From the NCBI RefSeq assembly GCF_004379255.2, contig NC_056039.1, positions 31,385,883 through 31,449,882 of the forward strand: 64,000 bases of DNA. Reading direction: 5' to 3'. The DNA comes from Salvia splendens (Eukaryota; Streptophyta; Magnoliopsida; Lamiales; Lamiaceae). The stretch's first letter is position 1. Every line of letters starts with the position of its first letter. The translations under genes and the position numbers were made by a program. The notes under the pieces were generated by a model. It made no database searches. It saw nothing but the letters and a program-made list of their open reading frames with translations, and was not told the origin of the DNA. Below are positions 11,065 through 22,489 of the stretch, piece by piece.

Positions 11065-12756
11065 GAGCATCCACAACGGCGGACGTCCGCGCGGGACGTC
11101 CGCCATTAGGCAGCAGGGAGGCAGACGCAGACGTGCGTTGCGGACACCGGAGTTCCGCGGCATTCCCGGGACGTCCGTCGTGACGTCCGCCATTGCAGTG
11201 ACACGACGGACGTCCCGGCGGACGTCCCGATTTTTTATTTTTTTTAAAGAAAAAATCTATAAATACGGCTCGTTGAACTTCATTTCATTCACACCACTTG
11301 TTTTGACGAGTTTCTCTCTCTCTACTTTCATTTCTTTTGAAGATAAATGGAGCACTTCGATAGTGATTCCCCCGCCACGAGCGAGTCACAAACGCTGACT
11401 TTTCAATTAGAGTTGGGGGAAATGTCGGCGGAAGTACACCGATGTCTGGGATGATGCCCGGAATGGCGCTAATGATGCCCCAACCCCAAATGGCGGGGAT
11501 GATGCCCGGGTACTACAATATGTACTCCACTTGGTGTGGGATGATGCCCCAAATACTCGGGATGAGTGCCGCGATGATGGGTATGATGCCCCAACTGCCC
11601 GGGATGAGTGTCGCGATGCTCGGGATGATGCCCCAAATGCCCGGAATGATGATGCCCGGGATGATGCAGGGCATGCCTGCCACTGCGAGGGAGCAGGCAG
11701 GGGTCCCCCGATCACCTGGGGACAATGTCTATCGCCCCTACATTGATCTATTGTCGAGTGATACCCCACAGAGTACTCATCTGGAGACTCAGTTCACCAG
11801 CATCGAGACTTTCTCTTTTGAGGAGTTGGGGCTATCTCCGGTCAGGGAGTCTCCCACTGAGATGCCATCGGCAGCAAGGAGGACGCGGAGGCAAGGGAGA
11901 GGGAAGGGCAAGGGCAAGGGCACTACCTCGTTCGGCGGGTGGGGAAAGAGGGTGGGGCGGGGACCGAGGGGGAGGAAGCCGGCCGAAGAAAGAGGACCAT
12001 CTGGAGCATAGGGAAGTGCGTCGCGTTGGCAAAGGCCTGGATCAGTGTAGTCGAGGATCCCTACGTCGGGGCTAACCAGCATATCGATAGAATGTGGTGG
12101 CGCATTAGCCGAAGCTACCTCCAATTCAAACCGCCAGGTGGGAAGCCTCACGATGGAGAGCAATGCCGGAAACAGTGGGAGTGGCTGAGGAGGCAGCTCA
12201 GCCGATTTGTCGGCATCTACCAAAACAACCTCTGTACGGCAACCATCGGCATGTCCGCCGATGATGTCAAGCTTCTGTCTCACCAGCAGTACCCCGACAG
12301 TGAATCGGGTTTCGGGGAATTCAAATATTGGGATGTCTATCTTGTGGTGCAGACTTCCGCCAAGTTTAGTTCGGGTATTGAAGCTGGCTGGCCGAAGCGG
12401 ACGAAGATCAACGCCTCCGGGGAGTACAGCAGCAGTGCTGGTTCCAACGAACTCCCTGACGCCAAGGCAGAGTTCCCGACCCCTCAATCCCTCCGCCGTT
12501 GCCCGGTTGGGCAAAAGTCCGCGATGCGGATGGCTAGGGGAAGCACCAGCGGGTCCGGACCCGAGGTCCAATCGGCAGCTCCTTCCCAGATCGATCCCGA
12601 GTTCCCCTTACTCGCTCGCCCGCATACAACAGCATGATTAACTTTTAATCACCATGGAGAAGTGGCTTGCAGCGACTGACCCCTTATATAAGTTGATGCT
12701 GAAGGATGTCATCGACAGTATGCGGCGCGATTTGGGGATGCCACCTCTCCTCCTTT
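11065..12756 (+). mobile_element. PIF/Harbinger element with ORF1, 3' part missing
   Basis: The left end is TTA (11062-11064) followed by GAGCATCCACAACGG and arrays of ggacgtcc, as in the MITE at 57396-57996. A TATA-like ctataaatacggctcgttg is at about 11255. ORF1 follows. The DDE transposase and the right terminus are absent: similarity ends near 12756, where an hAT-type remnant begins. GC content is far above its surroundings, as usual for this family. Confidence 0.8.
11347..12755 (+). pseudogene. Harbinger ORF1: Myb/SANT-like DNA-binding protein, frameshifted
   Basis: In PIF/Harbinger elements the ORF1 protein binds DNA and helps the transposase enter the nucleus. The start is ATG 11347 (MEHFDSDSPATSESQ). 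A frameshift near 11430 moves to a frame with a Met/Gly/Pro-rich region (repeated GMMP and PGM units, about 11436-11670). A basic stretch RGKGKGKG follows, then a second shift near 11940 enters the Myb/SANT-like domain: KAWISVVEDPYVGANQ, RMWWRISRSYLQF, EQCRKQWEWLRRQLSRFVG. It ends with the family tail KRTKINASGEYSSSAGS and CPVGQKSAMRMARG. A further break near 12637 leads into DPLYKLMLKDVIDSMRRDLG. At least three breaks make it a pseudogene. Confidence 0.85.
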
Positions 12757-12966
12757 TCTCACCGGAATCAGCTGATAGAATGTTAATATTATCGGTAACA
12801 ACCCGATTAACCCGTTGGGCTAGTCCGAAACCCGAGTTTTTTGGGTTAGGGTTGAGCTTTTATAATCCGAAAGAAATCACAATCCGATTAGCCCGCACCC
12901 AATTAATCTGCAACTCGAGTAGGGTTAGCCTGAAACCTGACGGGCCGGCCCGATTGACATCCCTAG
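12757..12966. mobile_element. hAT-type terminal remnant
   Basis: It ends in attgacatccctA, the inverse of the common plant hAT terminus TAGGGATGTCAAT. The interior is rich in cccg/cggg and gggttagg strings typical of hAT subterminal regions. The other end is not clear, so the start is approximate; it abuts the truncated Harbinger element. Confidence 0.55.
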
Positions 12967-13149
12967 ATGAAGCCATAATTTGTCAATGGGCCCAATCAAC
13001 TATTAACATGTTTCGACATCACTCAATACAACTAAAACAAATTAGTCTGGGCTATCAGAGAGAAATATATAGAGTATGAGTGATAGATATTAGAGAATTC
13101 CACAATGAAATTCAATATAGATAATAAAACAAATTCAAAAAAGAATATA

Positions 13150-13505
13150 CTACTAGTATTTTTTAGAATAAAAGCATAAGTTTTAAATTATGTATAATTT
13201 GTGAACAACAATAATAGTTAAAATATAAATTTTATGAATAATACTAATAAATAATAAGAAGAAAATAATACCTTCGAAGTTTAATTTCTTTCCATGGGTG
13301 TGTGAAAAAAGAGTGAAATAAAAAGCACTACTAGTATTGTTTTTAGAATAAAAAGCATAAGTTTTAAATTAGATATAATTTGTGAACAACAATAATAGTT
13401 AAAATATAAACTTTATGAATAATAATAATCATAAGAAGAAAATTATACCTTCGAAGTTTAATTTATTTTCATGGGTGTGTGAAAAAAGAGTGAAATAAAA
13501 CAAAA
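13150..13505. repeat. Two-copy tandem repeat, period ~177-181 bases
   Basis: The string ccttcgaagtttaattt occurs at 13271 and 13448, and gtgaacaacaataatagtta at 13201 and 13382. The rest of each unit (actactagtatt ... gtgtgtgaaaaaagagtgaa) matches with small indels. It is non-coding. Confidence 0.85.
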
Positions 13506-13622
13506 CGTGTGAAAATAAGAAAGCTATGGAAAAAAATCATTTTCTGCACTACTTTGTGAAAAAAGAAAGAAATAAATCAGGTGAATAAAAATAAAGAGAA
13601 AATAAATGAGGTAAGAGGATAG

Positions 13623-14573
13623 TAGGGGTGTGCATTCGGGTTTCGGTTCGTTTTTTGCCAGAACCGAGCCGAACCTGAAAAACCGAATTTCGCCTAAAAC
13701 CAAAACCTAACCGAAACCGAAAACCGAACTAAACCGAAAAACCGAAATTATATAAAAAATCGAAAAATCGAAAAATCGAAAAATTGAAAAACCTTAAATC
13801 AAAAAACCGTCTATAATAAGAAATATTCAGAGATACTTAGCAATAATTTGCAACTTAACAATACATAATCGCCTAGAGCCATATGGTGTCAAGGTTAGAG
13901 AACAGAGGGAGCAGCGGCGCTGGAATTCGGTGTGTGAACAGCAGCGGTTGCTCAAAGCAGCGGGTTGTGCGGCGATGGCGGTGGCGGACAGCACCGGGCT
14001 GAACTCAGCAGCAGCAGGCACGGCTGCTCGGCTACGCGGTGGCGGTGCTTGATGCATCAGTGAACGACGGCGGACAGCAGCGTCGGCGGAGAACAGTGGC
14101 AGCGGCGATGCCGAGTTTTGTCGGAGAGAAGGAGTTTTAGAACGTGAAAGTGAGAGATTGTTTCTCTGAATTTGGGAATTTCAAATGAGAAGTGAAAATT
14201 GGGAATAAAGAGAGAAAGTGGTGACGTGAATTTGGGGTAGAAGAGAGATAGAGAGATAGGGAGCTGTTGCTTACTTTTATTCAAAATAAGTAGACTCTTT
14301 TGGTAATTGGGCAACTGTACCAAGTATTTTTATTTGGGCCAAGTTGTTGATGAATTAAGTGGGCTGGAGTATTAAATAATAGTAATATATATATATATAA
14401 TAAATAATTAAATAAATTCGGTTATTCGGTTATTTTCTTCGCTCGAATCGAACTGAAAAACTGAAATTTTTGTATTTTCAAAACCGAACCGAACCGAACC
14501 GAAAAATCGAAACCGAATTTCAAAATTTTGGTTCGGTTCGGATATTCGGTTTTCGATTTTTTTGCTCACCCTA
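13623..14573. mobile_element. Non-autonomous hAT element, 951 bp
   Basis: It is flanked by a perfect 8-bp duplication gaggatag (13615-13622 and 14574-14581). The termini are TAGGGGTGTGCA and, inverted, TAGGGTGAGCAA. Both ends carry arrays of aaccgaa / ttcggtt motifs. The middle (about 13850-14320) is GC-rich and open on the minus strand (Ala/Ser/Arg-rich, then a basic stretch), but it has no hAT domains and may be captured host DNA. Confidence 0.93.
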
Positions 14574-14587
14574 GAGGATAGTAAAAA

Positions 14588-14836
14588 AATGTAAACTTTA
14601 AATACTGTATACATTCCAAACTATGATCTGGACCGTTAGAAAATATCAACTGATGACAAAATAACATTAACAGAAAATGCTAACACAGTGTCAACACAAT
14701 GTCAACACAACATCATCCGTTAACACTGTATTGACATTTTTTGTTACTATTATTTTATCATAAATTGATATTTTTTAACTGTTCAAATCATAGTTTAGAG
14801 TTTGTACAATATTTAGAGTTTGCAATTGATTACATG
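14588..14836. mobile_element. Palindromic MITE, copy 1
   Basis: The left arm (aactatgatctggaccgtta, gacaaaataa) recurs inverted at the right (ttattttatcat, then caaatcatagttt). It is centred on repeated gtcaacaca units. The same family is at 45785-46008. There is no coding capacity. Confidence 0.75.
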
Positions 14837-15961
14837 TAAGATTGAGACTGTGTGAACCCTAAAGCTTCATCACTAGTTAGAGAAGATGGTTTTTAGGTCT
14901 CTAATCCTCCATTTTAAAAAATAGAGTGAACTACCTCAAAAGTCCCTAACGTTTCTATTTGTGACATTGCAGGCCCCTAACAAAAAAAAATATCGTTAGA
15001 CAACCCTAACCTTAAACATAATCACATATCGTATATTTGTAGCCATTTTTCGGACCAAAATACCCAAATGCCTTCAGGGGCATTTTAGTCCACTTACCTT
15101 TAACCTGGAGACATACACTGCAGACCTACCCTCTATGATCCCACATTGATGCCTCTTTATATACGCATTTCTTCTTTCATTTTATACATGATGTCTTATC
15201 ATAAAAATTCTAACATAAAAGTAATGGGACCACATAATATATTTAAATTAAAAACATTAATATTAAGCAAAAAAGGGAAATTTATGTTTACACACTTTAT
15301 TTAACATGGCTGCATTTAGAATGGCTGCAAAATTAAATCTATAACAACCAATTTAAGCCATCATTTCTGAGAAATTGGTTGAGGATTTCTTAAGAGAGAT
15401 GTTCTGCTGAGCGCTCAATTTGAGGGCCAGCGTGAGCGACCAAACCAATTTTCTCCTTTTTTTATTTTTTTAATTTATTTTTATTGTCTGCAAATCTAAT
15501 TCTCCATCAACATTATTCATAACCAAGCAGTTTCCTCTCCATGAATTTTTTCTCTAAATTGATATTCCACAAAACATTTGCTTTCATTTTCTCCTAAAAT
15601 CAAAATTGCAGAGATGTGAAACCCATAACAAATTTCTTATTCTCACTCTTGCCTATTGCCAATGATATTACTGCAATTAAATATTTTAATAAAAGCGTCG
15701 TCGAGAATTGATTAAGAAAAAAAGAGAAGAAAACACAAATTTGCGTCGATGCCAGAAAATATTGATTAAGCAACAATGAAGATAAATTTCGCGAGAATTC
15801 AGTTGAATCCAAGTTCATTCTTCAATTGAATTTAATCAATGGGTAAAAGAAAGTTAACAAAAACTAAAAACAATAAAAAATGGAAATCATTCGCCTCTTA
15901 TTGGGATATCAATTTCGTCGTAATTTAATTGAATCAAAGTTTTTTTTTCTTCTTCTTCCGG

Positions 15962-16112
15962 CTGGGTTGAATCAAAGGAATTAGAAAGTCGGGTGATGAT
16001 TTCTTCTTTCTGCTGGATTGAATCGAAGGGATGAGAAATTCGGTGAGGATTTCTTCTTTCTACTGGGTTGAATTGAAGGGATGAGAAAGTGAGTGATGAT
16101 TTCTTCATCCCT
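15962..16112. repeat. Three tandem ~51-bp units
   Basis: Units begin ctgggttgaat / ctggattgaat / ctgggttgaat at about 15962, 16013 and 16063, each continuing gaaggg-atgagaaa ... gatttcttctttc. The period of about 17 codons keeps the minus strand open through it (15887-16192), but that product resembles no known protein. Confidence 0.75.
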
Positions 16113-16941
16113 TTGGTTGAATTAGACGGAAGCAAAAGTGGGTGAAGAAAGAGAAATTGATGGATAATGAAAGCAAAAGAGAAATCTATCAATATCTAAA
16201 GGGACAGTTTGTTGAAAAGTCATAATTACCCTTTTTGGCGGGAATTTTTACAGCTACTGTGGTTACCTTTTTGTCATTTCTCAATAAGAACACTCATTGG
16301 AGAGCAGGTTGGCCGTTTTCAATTCTAATTGATATTTTTGTTTATATTTTTAAAAACATTGCTTAAGGTTTAATACAAATAAAAAACTATTTACTCATTT
16401 GTTTACAACAGCCTGTTAAAGGAATGCTGATTGGGCATGGTGCACTGCAACCAAGAAATATCCAATGTTTCCAAAGTTATTTACTCATTTTAGGAGTATC
16501 ACTTTGTAAGTAGCTAATCAAATTTCATATGGTTGTGTGACACATTTTGAATACATCTATGATTATTAAACACACATAAATCCATTTATTTAGTGTGTGC
16601 CTGTACACCATCTGTTCACCAATGTAGTATTTGTATTTATAAAATATGATATTTAGTAGAATTTAACTAAGAGGGAAGAGCATCAACTCACAAATTAGAT
16701 TATGAAAATAGGACAGGAGATGGAGAGACGAGAGAGAGATTGAGAGAGAGCTTGAGATTGATAGAACTAGACAGAGACAGAGAGAGAGAGCTTAATCTCT
16801 TCATATATATTCCTTGCTAAGCAATTTTTAGAGTATTAAACCTGTTTCCAATGCATTTTTTCCCTGAAAAAAGATAAATAGTAGGTCATTATTTATGTAT
16901 ATGTAATTTGTACAAATGGGGATGTAAATATTGGTGTCTGT

Positions 16942-17060
16942 AAATGGCAGAAATGAACTAATATAATGGAAGACAGTATAATTAACAAAATGGCAGAAAT
17001 GAACTAATATAATGGAAGACAGTATAATTAACAAAATGGCAGAAATGAACTAATATAATG
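16942..17060. repeat. ~46-bp tandem repeat, inverted copy of an RPA intron/exon junction
   Basis: Nearly three copies of tggcagaaatgaactaatat + aatggaagacagtataatta lie in tandem (starts 16942, 16988, 17034). The unit is the reverse complement of about 19722-19785, the 3' intron and acceptor region of the RPA-like pseudogene in the same element. Part of that gene was therefore copied in inverse orientation and then amplified. Confidence 0.75.
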
Positions 17061-18041
17061 TTGTAGTGATGTTAGAAGAGTAGTGATATAAATATTCTGG
17101 AAAGTAATGTTGTAGTGTTGTTAAAAGTGGACTTAATGACTGGTAATCTGGTATAGAAATGATATTAAGACACTTATTCGAATTGATGTACAACTAATAT
17201 TATTTATGAAATGTGTTACCTTTTGATATGCATCGTTTTGGCCTTCTCCTAACGTTTATAGACTTGAAGAGGTTCTTATGGAAGGATCCATTTTCAGAAC
17301 TTTAGCAGACTCTGTGGAGGTAGCAGGCTGTTTGAAGCTTTTTTGTCTCTTTCTTTTTCTTTTGGAGAGAGTGTTAGGCGGCTGCTTTTTAGGGTTGTAA
17401 TCAATCCCATTGTCACTCCTGTAAAGATAGATTAGCTTAAATAGAGGAAATACCAATCAGCACAGTCATTTATTGGGCAAGGCAAATAGACCATTCAATT
17501 AATTTCTTTTACTGTGTAATTCGTTTTCCAAGTCACAACTGCCACTCATTTATGGAGATATAATTATTTCGAGTAATGCATTAACTAATATTGCTAATTC
17601 ATCTATAACACTGTTTTATAGTTTTTATACATATTTAATACTTATTAAAATATTATCTGGTATATATTTTAACTGAGAAATGTGAATGGTTCTCCTAATC
17701 ATTCTGTTTTTTTGGAATATGTATTGGTGTACATGTGACAAGTGCAGGGTGGTCTTCTTCCTCTATAAATATGGCTAATAACTCATTTTACAGCTCAGTT
17801 AGCAACTCTCTTTTAAAAACTTACATCAACTTCTTCTCACAATTATAAGGCTCCATAAGCTCGATTTTTGGTACTGCTCTCTTTCTTTCATTCATTTAAA
17901 ATCAGTAGGAATTAAGTTAGATATCTAAGTATCTTACCATTTTGCTGAAAGATCCTCTTGGCATCCATTTGCTTTCACTGCTATTTCTCCCTTTCTTGCA
18001 TTATTTCTGCACAAGGAAAGGGATTCATTGTTATAGGTTTT

Positions 18042-18170
18042 TGTGAATGATATGGATAAGCACTCAGTTTACAAATCAGTTACTTTGTTGTGAATGATAT
18101 GGATAAGCACTCAGTTTACAAATCAGTTACTTTGTTGTGAATGATATGGCTAAGCAATCAGTGGAATTAG
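18042..18170. repeat. 47-bp tandem repeat
   Basis: The string tgtgaatgatatgg begins at 18042, 18089 and 18136. The first two units are identical through agcactcagtttacaaatca, and the third is diverged. The array lies in the 5' region or first intron of the RPA-like pseudogene. Confidence 0.85.
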
Positions 18171-18392
18171 TGTTTACAAATCAGTTAGGGTTTTACCATT
18201 TGGTGATAGATCTTCTTGGCATCTGCTTGCTTCCACAGATCACCAACCTTTTGTTTTACTATTTCTGCAAAAATGAAGATTATATTGTTATTGGCTGATG
18301 TGAATGTTAAGTGGACTAAGTGTTTAATCTGTTAGGACATTGCAGATTCTGACATTATTTCATTTTCATCTATTTGAGCAGATTGTGAAGTA

Positions 18393-19960
18393 ATGTCTCC
18401 TTTTGTAACATGCTTAACCAATCTTTCCAAGGCAATCACTACTTCCACCATTAAAGTAAGATGTGTCCGTAGATATGAAGGAGTTCCAGAGGATAAAAAT
18501 GATAACAGCCTAGAGTGTGTTTTGCATGATAATGAGGTATGATCTTTTGTCTACCAAACAACTAGGCTTTTATAGTCTACCAGAAATGGAACTAATTATT
18601 AATGGCTTTTTGTTATTACAGGGGACAAGAATCCAAGCATCCTTCACTAATAACATTATGAAAAAGATGGCATCTCCACTTAGGGAAGGTGGTGTCTTTT
18701 ATATTAAGAATTTCTGTGTGCAGAGTAACACTCTAAAAACAAAGCAACAAACCACCAATTTAGGCTGGTAATGAATAGCTACACTGAGATTTTTGAGGTC
18801 AAAGATTTGGCTTTTCCTAGAATGATGTTTTCTTTCAAGCCATTCCCTGAAATTTCACAAATGAGACAGTATGATCAAACAACCTTTTTTGGTAAGATTT
18901 TAAATTCAATGTTGTAATATGTTTGTTTTTAATACTCATTACATAGGTTGATTTCTGATTTCTTATTGGACAGATGTTATTGGTGTTATCACTAATCCAG
19001 GAAGAGTTCTCAAGCAATCTAAGTATAGGCTTATTGAAATTGAAATTAGTGATGAACAGTAAGTAATATCAAGAGTTGTCAATTAAAATTCTATACTACA
19101 ATTTGTCTGAAAGTTAACACTTCTTTTGTGTATACAGGCATAATAAAATCTTTTGTACAATTTGGGAAGCAAATGTTGATTCTTATATCTCTGATTTCAA
19201 AAAGAGTCAAGGAACCATCCCTATTGTTATTGTTCAAATTTGCAAGCCTAATTTATTTAGAGGTTTCATTTCTCTCACATTTGTCTCTTTGTTGTTTGTT
19301 TTTCTTCTTAGTTTATCTGACAGAAACTGCATTCCTCAAATGTGTTTTTATGTATTAGGTGAAATGAGAATATCTACACACTTTCAAGCATCAAAGGTTC
19401 TAATTAATCCAAAATTAGATGAAGTTACTGATTTTAGGAAAAGGTATAAGCTATTAGTGGTAATGTAGTTCTCACACTTTTAAAATGAATATGTTTTACA
19501 GCTATTTAGTTATTTATTATCTTATTTGTGACTGATTTTGGATTATATTTTTATAGAATTGAAGGTGATGAGAGATTTATTTGTAATGGTTCTTTGGGTC
19601 CAGTTGGACCAAACATTAGCAGTGAGTTTGAAAATCTTACAGTGAAGTAAAGTCTCTTGAGGATTTAGAATGTCTAGAGGTATTAAATACTTATTATTCC
19701 AACTGAAATGAATAAGTTTACATTGACTTATTTTGTTAATTATACTGTCTTACATTATATTAGTTCATTTCTACCATTTGTTCACAGGATGGTTTATATT
19801 GGGTTTTTGGAAACATTATATCTGTGGAAGCACATTATGATACATGGTATTACTTGTCATGTAAGACCTGTTTTAAGAAGGTTGAAGCAGAGGATAATAA
19901 GTTTAACTGTTCACTATGTAAGAGCAGTTATTCCCATGCTTATAGAAGGTATGATAGTAT
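18393..19960 (+). pseudogene. Helitron-type replication protein A 70-kDa-like gene, decayed
   Basis: Plant Helitrons often carry an RPA1-like single-strand DNA-binding gene thought to assist rolling-circle replication. ATG 18393 opens MSPFVTCLTNLSKAITTS, the N-terminal OB fold; after an intron it continues GTRIQASFTNNIMKKMAS. A one-base shift near 18758 leads into VMNSYTEIFEVKDLAF. Later exons give VIGVITNPGRVL, KIFCTIWEANVDSYISDF, GEMRISTHFQASKVLINP and IEGDERFICNGSLG, with a stop after ENLTVK near 19650. The last exon, from about 19789, encodes the C-terminal zinc ribbon WYYLSCKTCFKKVEAEDNKF followed by NCSLCKSSYSH. GT-AG introns are still visible. The frameshift and stop make it non-functional. 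Confidence 0.8.
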
Positions 19961-20639
19961 TAAATTTTTATTTTAAGAATGTTGAAGCAAAGGACAGAAT
20001 CTTTATAATGTATTAATTTGCTTGATTGTGCAAATATTAGTTTCATTGTCGTGTTAAACAAAAGTTCACGTTGTTTAATTAAGTTTTTTTTCGGCCTCCT
20101 ATTTTATTTACTCTTTGTCCTTTTTATTATCAAACGAGATAGTTTGTTTTAGATTTTTTAATTGAAGTATTTGGATTTTTTTTAACTTAATTTAGGCAAA
20201 ATCATATATTTTTTGGGTGCATCATATGGCTATCCTGTTTTAATTTTTAAATATATTTATATAAGTGAATAAGAATTTGACAAATTAGTATTAAAAGAGT
20301 TTTTAATTTACTTTGAGTATTTTATTGAAATAATTTTATGGTGAATATTGAAATTCACCAAATCATTTTGTATTGTATTCTAACTTACCAAATTTATTAC
20401 ATTTTTGTATAGCTAATGTTGGTGTATCCGTTCAAAGTTCAATAGCTACGAGTGATGGCGTACTTGATCAGCCTAATTCTTGTATTGTGAATGATAGTAT
20501 CGTTTGTTCGTCTATCGTAAATCAAAATGGAGGTATTTAATTTTTAAATGTTGGAAAAATTAAATATTCAGCTTGGATGCTTTTATTGTTGAAATATTAA
20601 TATTTTGAAATATTTATATTTTGTTAAATAAAATTATTT

Positions 20640-21392
20640 TTTTCTTCAACAAAATATTGGGATATCGGGGATGCTATATTTGTTTCAACGATATACCCGT
20701 CCTATATGAATCATGAAGTGTTGAGTAATTGTTTGCATGATCGTGCCATACTTGCTCCTACTTTAGAGGTTGTTGATGAGGTTAACCAATTTATGATGTC
20801 GTTGGATCAGTCTCAGGGTCGAGTTTATTTGAGTTCTGATAGTATCTCAAACTCAGATTTGACCTCAAATGGATTAGCTGAGATACATTCTGTTGAATTT
20901 TTGAATAAGTTGAAGTGTTCAGGTACACCTAATCATGAATTGTTGTTGAAAGTTGGTACTCCTGTGATGTTGTTAAGGAATATAGATCACTCGAATGGAT
21001 TGTGTAATGGCACCAGACTGGTAATTACGCGTTTGGGTGATTATGTTTTGGAGGGACAAGTATTGGGTGATCATAATGTTGGTCATAAAGTTCTGATTCC
21101 CCGAATGTCTTTAATACCATCTGATCCAAGGTTGCCATTCAAATTCCAACGACGACACTTTCCTTTGGCTGTGTCGTATGCAATGACCATTAACAAAAGT
21201 CAAGGTCAATCTCTGTCTCATGTTGGATTATTTTTACGAAAACCAGTCTTCAGTCATGGACAGTTGTATGTTGCTATATCTAGAGTTACGAGTCGGGCAG
21301 GTCTCAAGATTTTAGTTTGTGGAGATGAAGATGATAATAGAAGCGATGCTACTGTTAATGTTGTTTACAAAGAAGTTTTTCAAAACTTATGA
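20640..21392 (+). pseudogene. Helitron helicase (PIF1-like), C-terminal fragment
   Basis: The open frame 20706-21392 (preceded by the related IVSTIYPSY reading) matches the C-terminal third of the plant Helitron Rep/helicase: [76 protein letters not shown] and [10 protein letters not shown]. The last motifs are helicase motifs V-VI of superfamily 1B. The HUH Rep nuclease, the Walker A/B region and the rest of the helicase are missing, so it cannot drive transposition. A possible upstream exon at 20413-20530 (ANVGVSVQSSIATSDGV) is too short to judge. Confidence 0.88.
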
Positions 21393-21740
21393 ACTATTGG
21401 TTGGTTTGTTGTTGTTTTATAATTTTCCTCTATATTCTCAACTGAAATAACAGGTTCTTTATTTGAAGAGGTTGGTTCTAACTAACTCATACTCTTTGCT
21501 CATTAGTCATACATCTCTTAATTGAAATTTATTTTACTTTACTTATATCATAAATTAAATCTGTATAAAATTGATTGCCGAATATGAAATATTTCATCTA
21601 TAGTTGATGAGTAAATTCATCAGTTATAATGAATATTTTATTTATAATCACATTTATGTTTTATCAGTGTTTATATTGTTTGTAATTCTTATTTTCTACT
21701 CCTTCATTCAAATTTATATTCATTATTTAAAAATTATATG

Positions 21741-21770
21741 ACCCGTGCATAGCACGGGTGTGAATACTAG
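21741..21770 (+). mobile_element. Helitron 3' terminus (hairpin plus CTAG)
   Basis: A perfect 8-bp stem acccgtgc / gcacgggt with loop ata (21741-21759) is followed by gtgaata and CTAG ending at 21770, next to T. This is the canonical Helitron 3' end (subterminal hairpin, CTRR, insertion before T) and lies 378 bases after the helicase stop. The 5' TC end could not be placed with confidence. Confidence 0.85.
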
Positions 21771-22142
21771 TTGATGATAATGAAAGAGATAGACAGGAAG
21801 TGAGGAGAGAGAAAATATACTCACGCTCAAGTGTCGCTCATATAACACGCGCAACATATCATTTCTGGGTTTATAAATATTACAATTAATAGTCAACCAA
21901 ACCATCACCTGCGTCAAGCACAAGCACAGTAACCGTGGCAGCATGCACGCTAGGCGCATGTCAGACATTTAACTAAAATGACCGAAATGCCCTTTTAGGG
22001 TTAAAGGGTAATATAATAAAAAAATATGACATGTGATTATGTTTAAGGTTATGATTGTATGGTGATATTTTTTTTGTTAGGGACCTGCAATGTTACAAAT
22101 GAAAACGTTAGAGACTTTTGAGATAGTTCACTCTAAAAAATA

Positions 22143-22485
22143 TATATCAAAATGAGATATTTATTCACAAATTAAGAGAGTAGTTATAATTTTTTCTTGG
22201 AGCTTATATTTTCCCAGAAACATAAAATTAAACGATATAATAATATAGTTCTCGAAATAACTATAATCATAAGATTTACTTCTGCATGTATTATAAGCAC
22301 CAGAAATAATCAATGCTCGAAACTTTGATAGAATGATATTATGTGGAAAAGAAATCAAATGAATTATTTTTGACAACGATAATTCTTATATTTAAATACT
22401 TGTCATCTTCAAAAAAATAAATAAATAATGCGTGGATATTTTCCACTGGTTGTCGAAGAGGCATCTGTGAGTGGCGAGTGCAATA
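22143..22485. other. Intergenic, nothing recognised
   Basis: AT-rich flank between the TIR element and a putative MITE; no exon or RNA gene seen. Confidence 0.45.
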
Positions 22486-22489
22486 GTTT

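Larger units (their letters stand above)
14924..22133. mobile_element. 7.2-kb Mutator-like TIR element carrying Helitron DNA
   Basis: The inverted termini are about 106 bases long (14924-15030 and 22028-22133), starting gagtgaactacctcaaaagt on the left and gagtgaactatctcaaaagt on the inverted right. Flanks are a perfect 9-bp duplication taaaaaata (14915-14923 and 22134-22142), the Mutator-like hallmark. No MuDR transposase is seen, so the element is non-autonomous. The interior holds tandem repeats, an RPA-like pseudogene, a PIF1/Helitron helicase fragment and a Helitron 3' terminus at 21770. The sequence supports either a Helitron inserted into the element or capture of Helitron DNA by it. 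Confidence 0.9.

Noticed and set aside
11407..12571. Long open minus-strand frames opposite the Harbinger ORF1
   Set aside because: They are GC-rich shadows: the plus strand carries the recognisable Myb/SANT-like domain and the family tail.
13827..14323. Two adjacent minus-strand frames as a host gene
   Set aside because: They lie entirely inside a 951-bp hAT element with no recognisable domain and no splice logic.
16942..18170. Short regular repeats as a CRISPR array
   Set aside because: The units are adjacent tandem copies without distinct spacers, in plant nuclear DNA inside a transposon.
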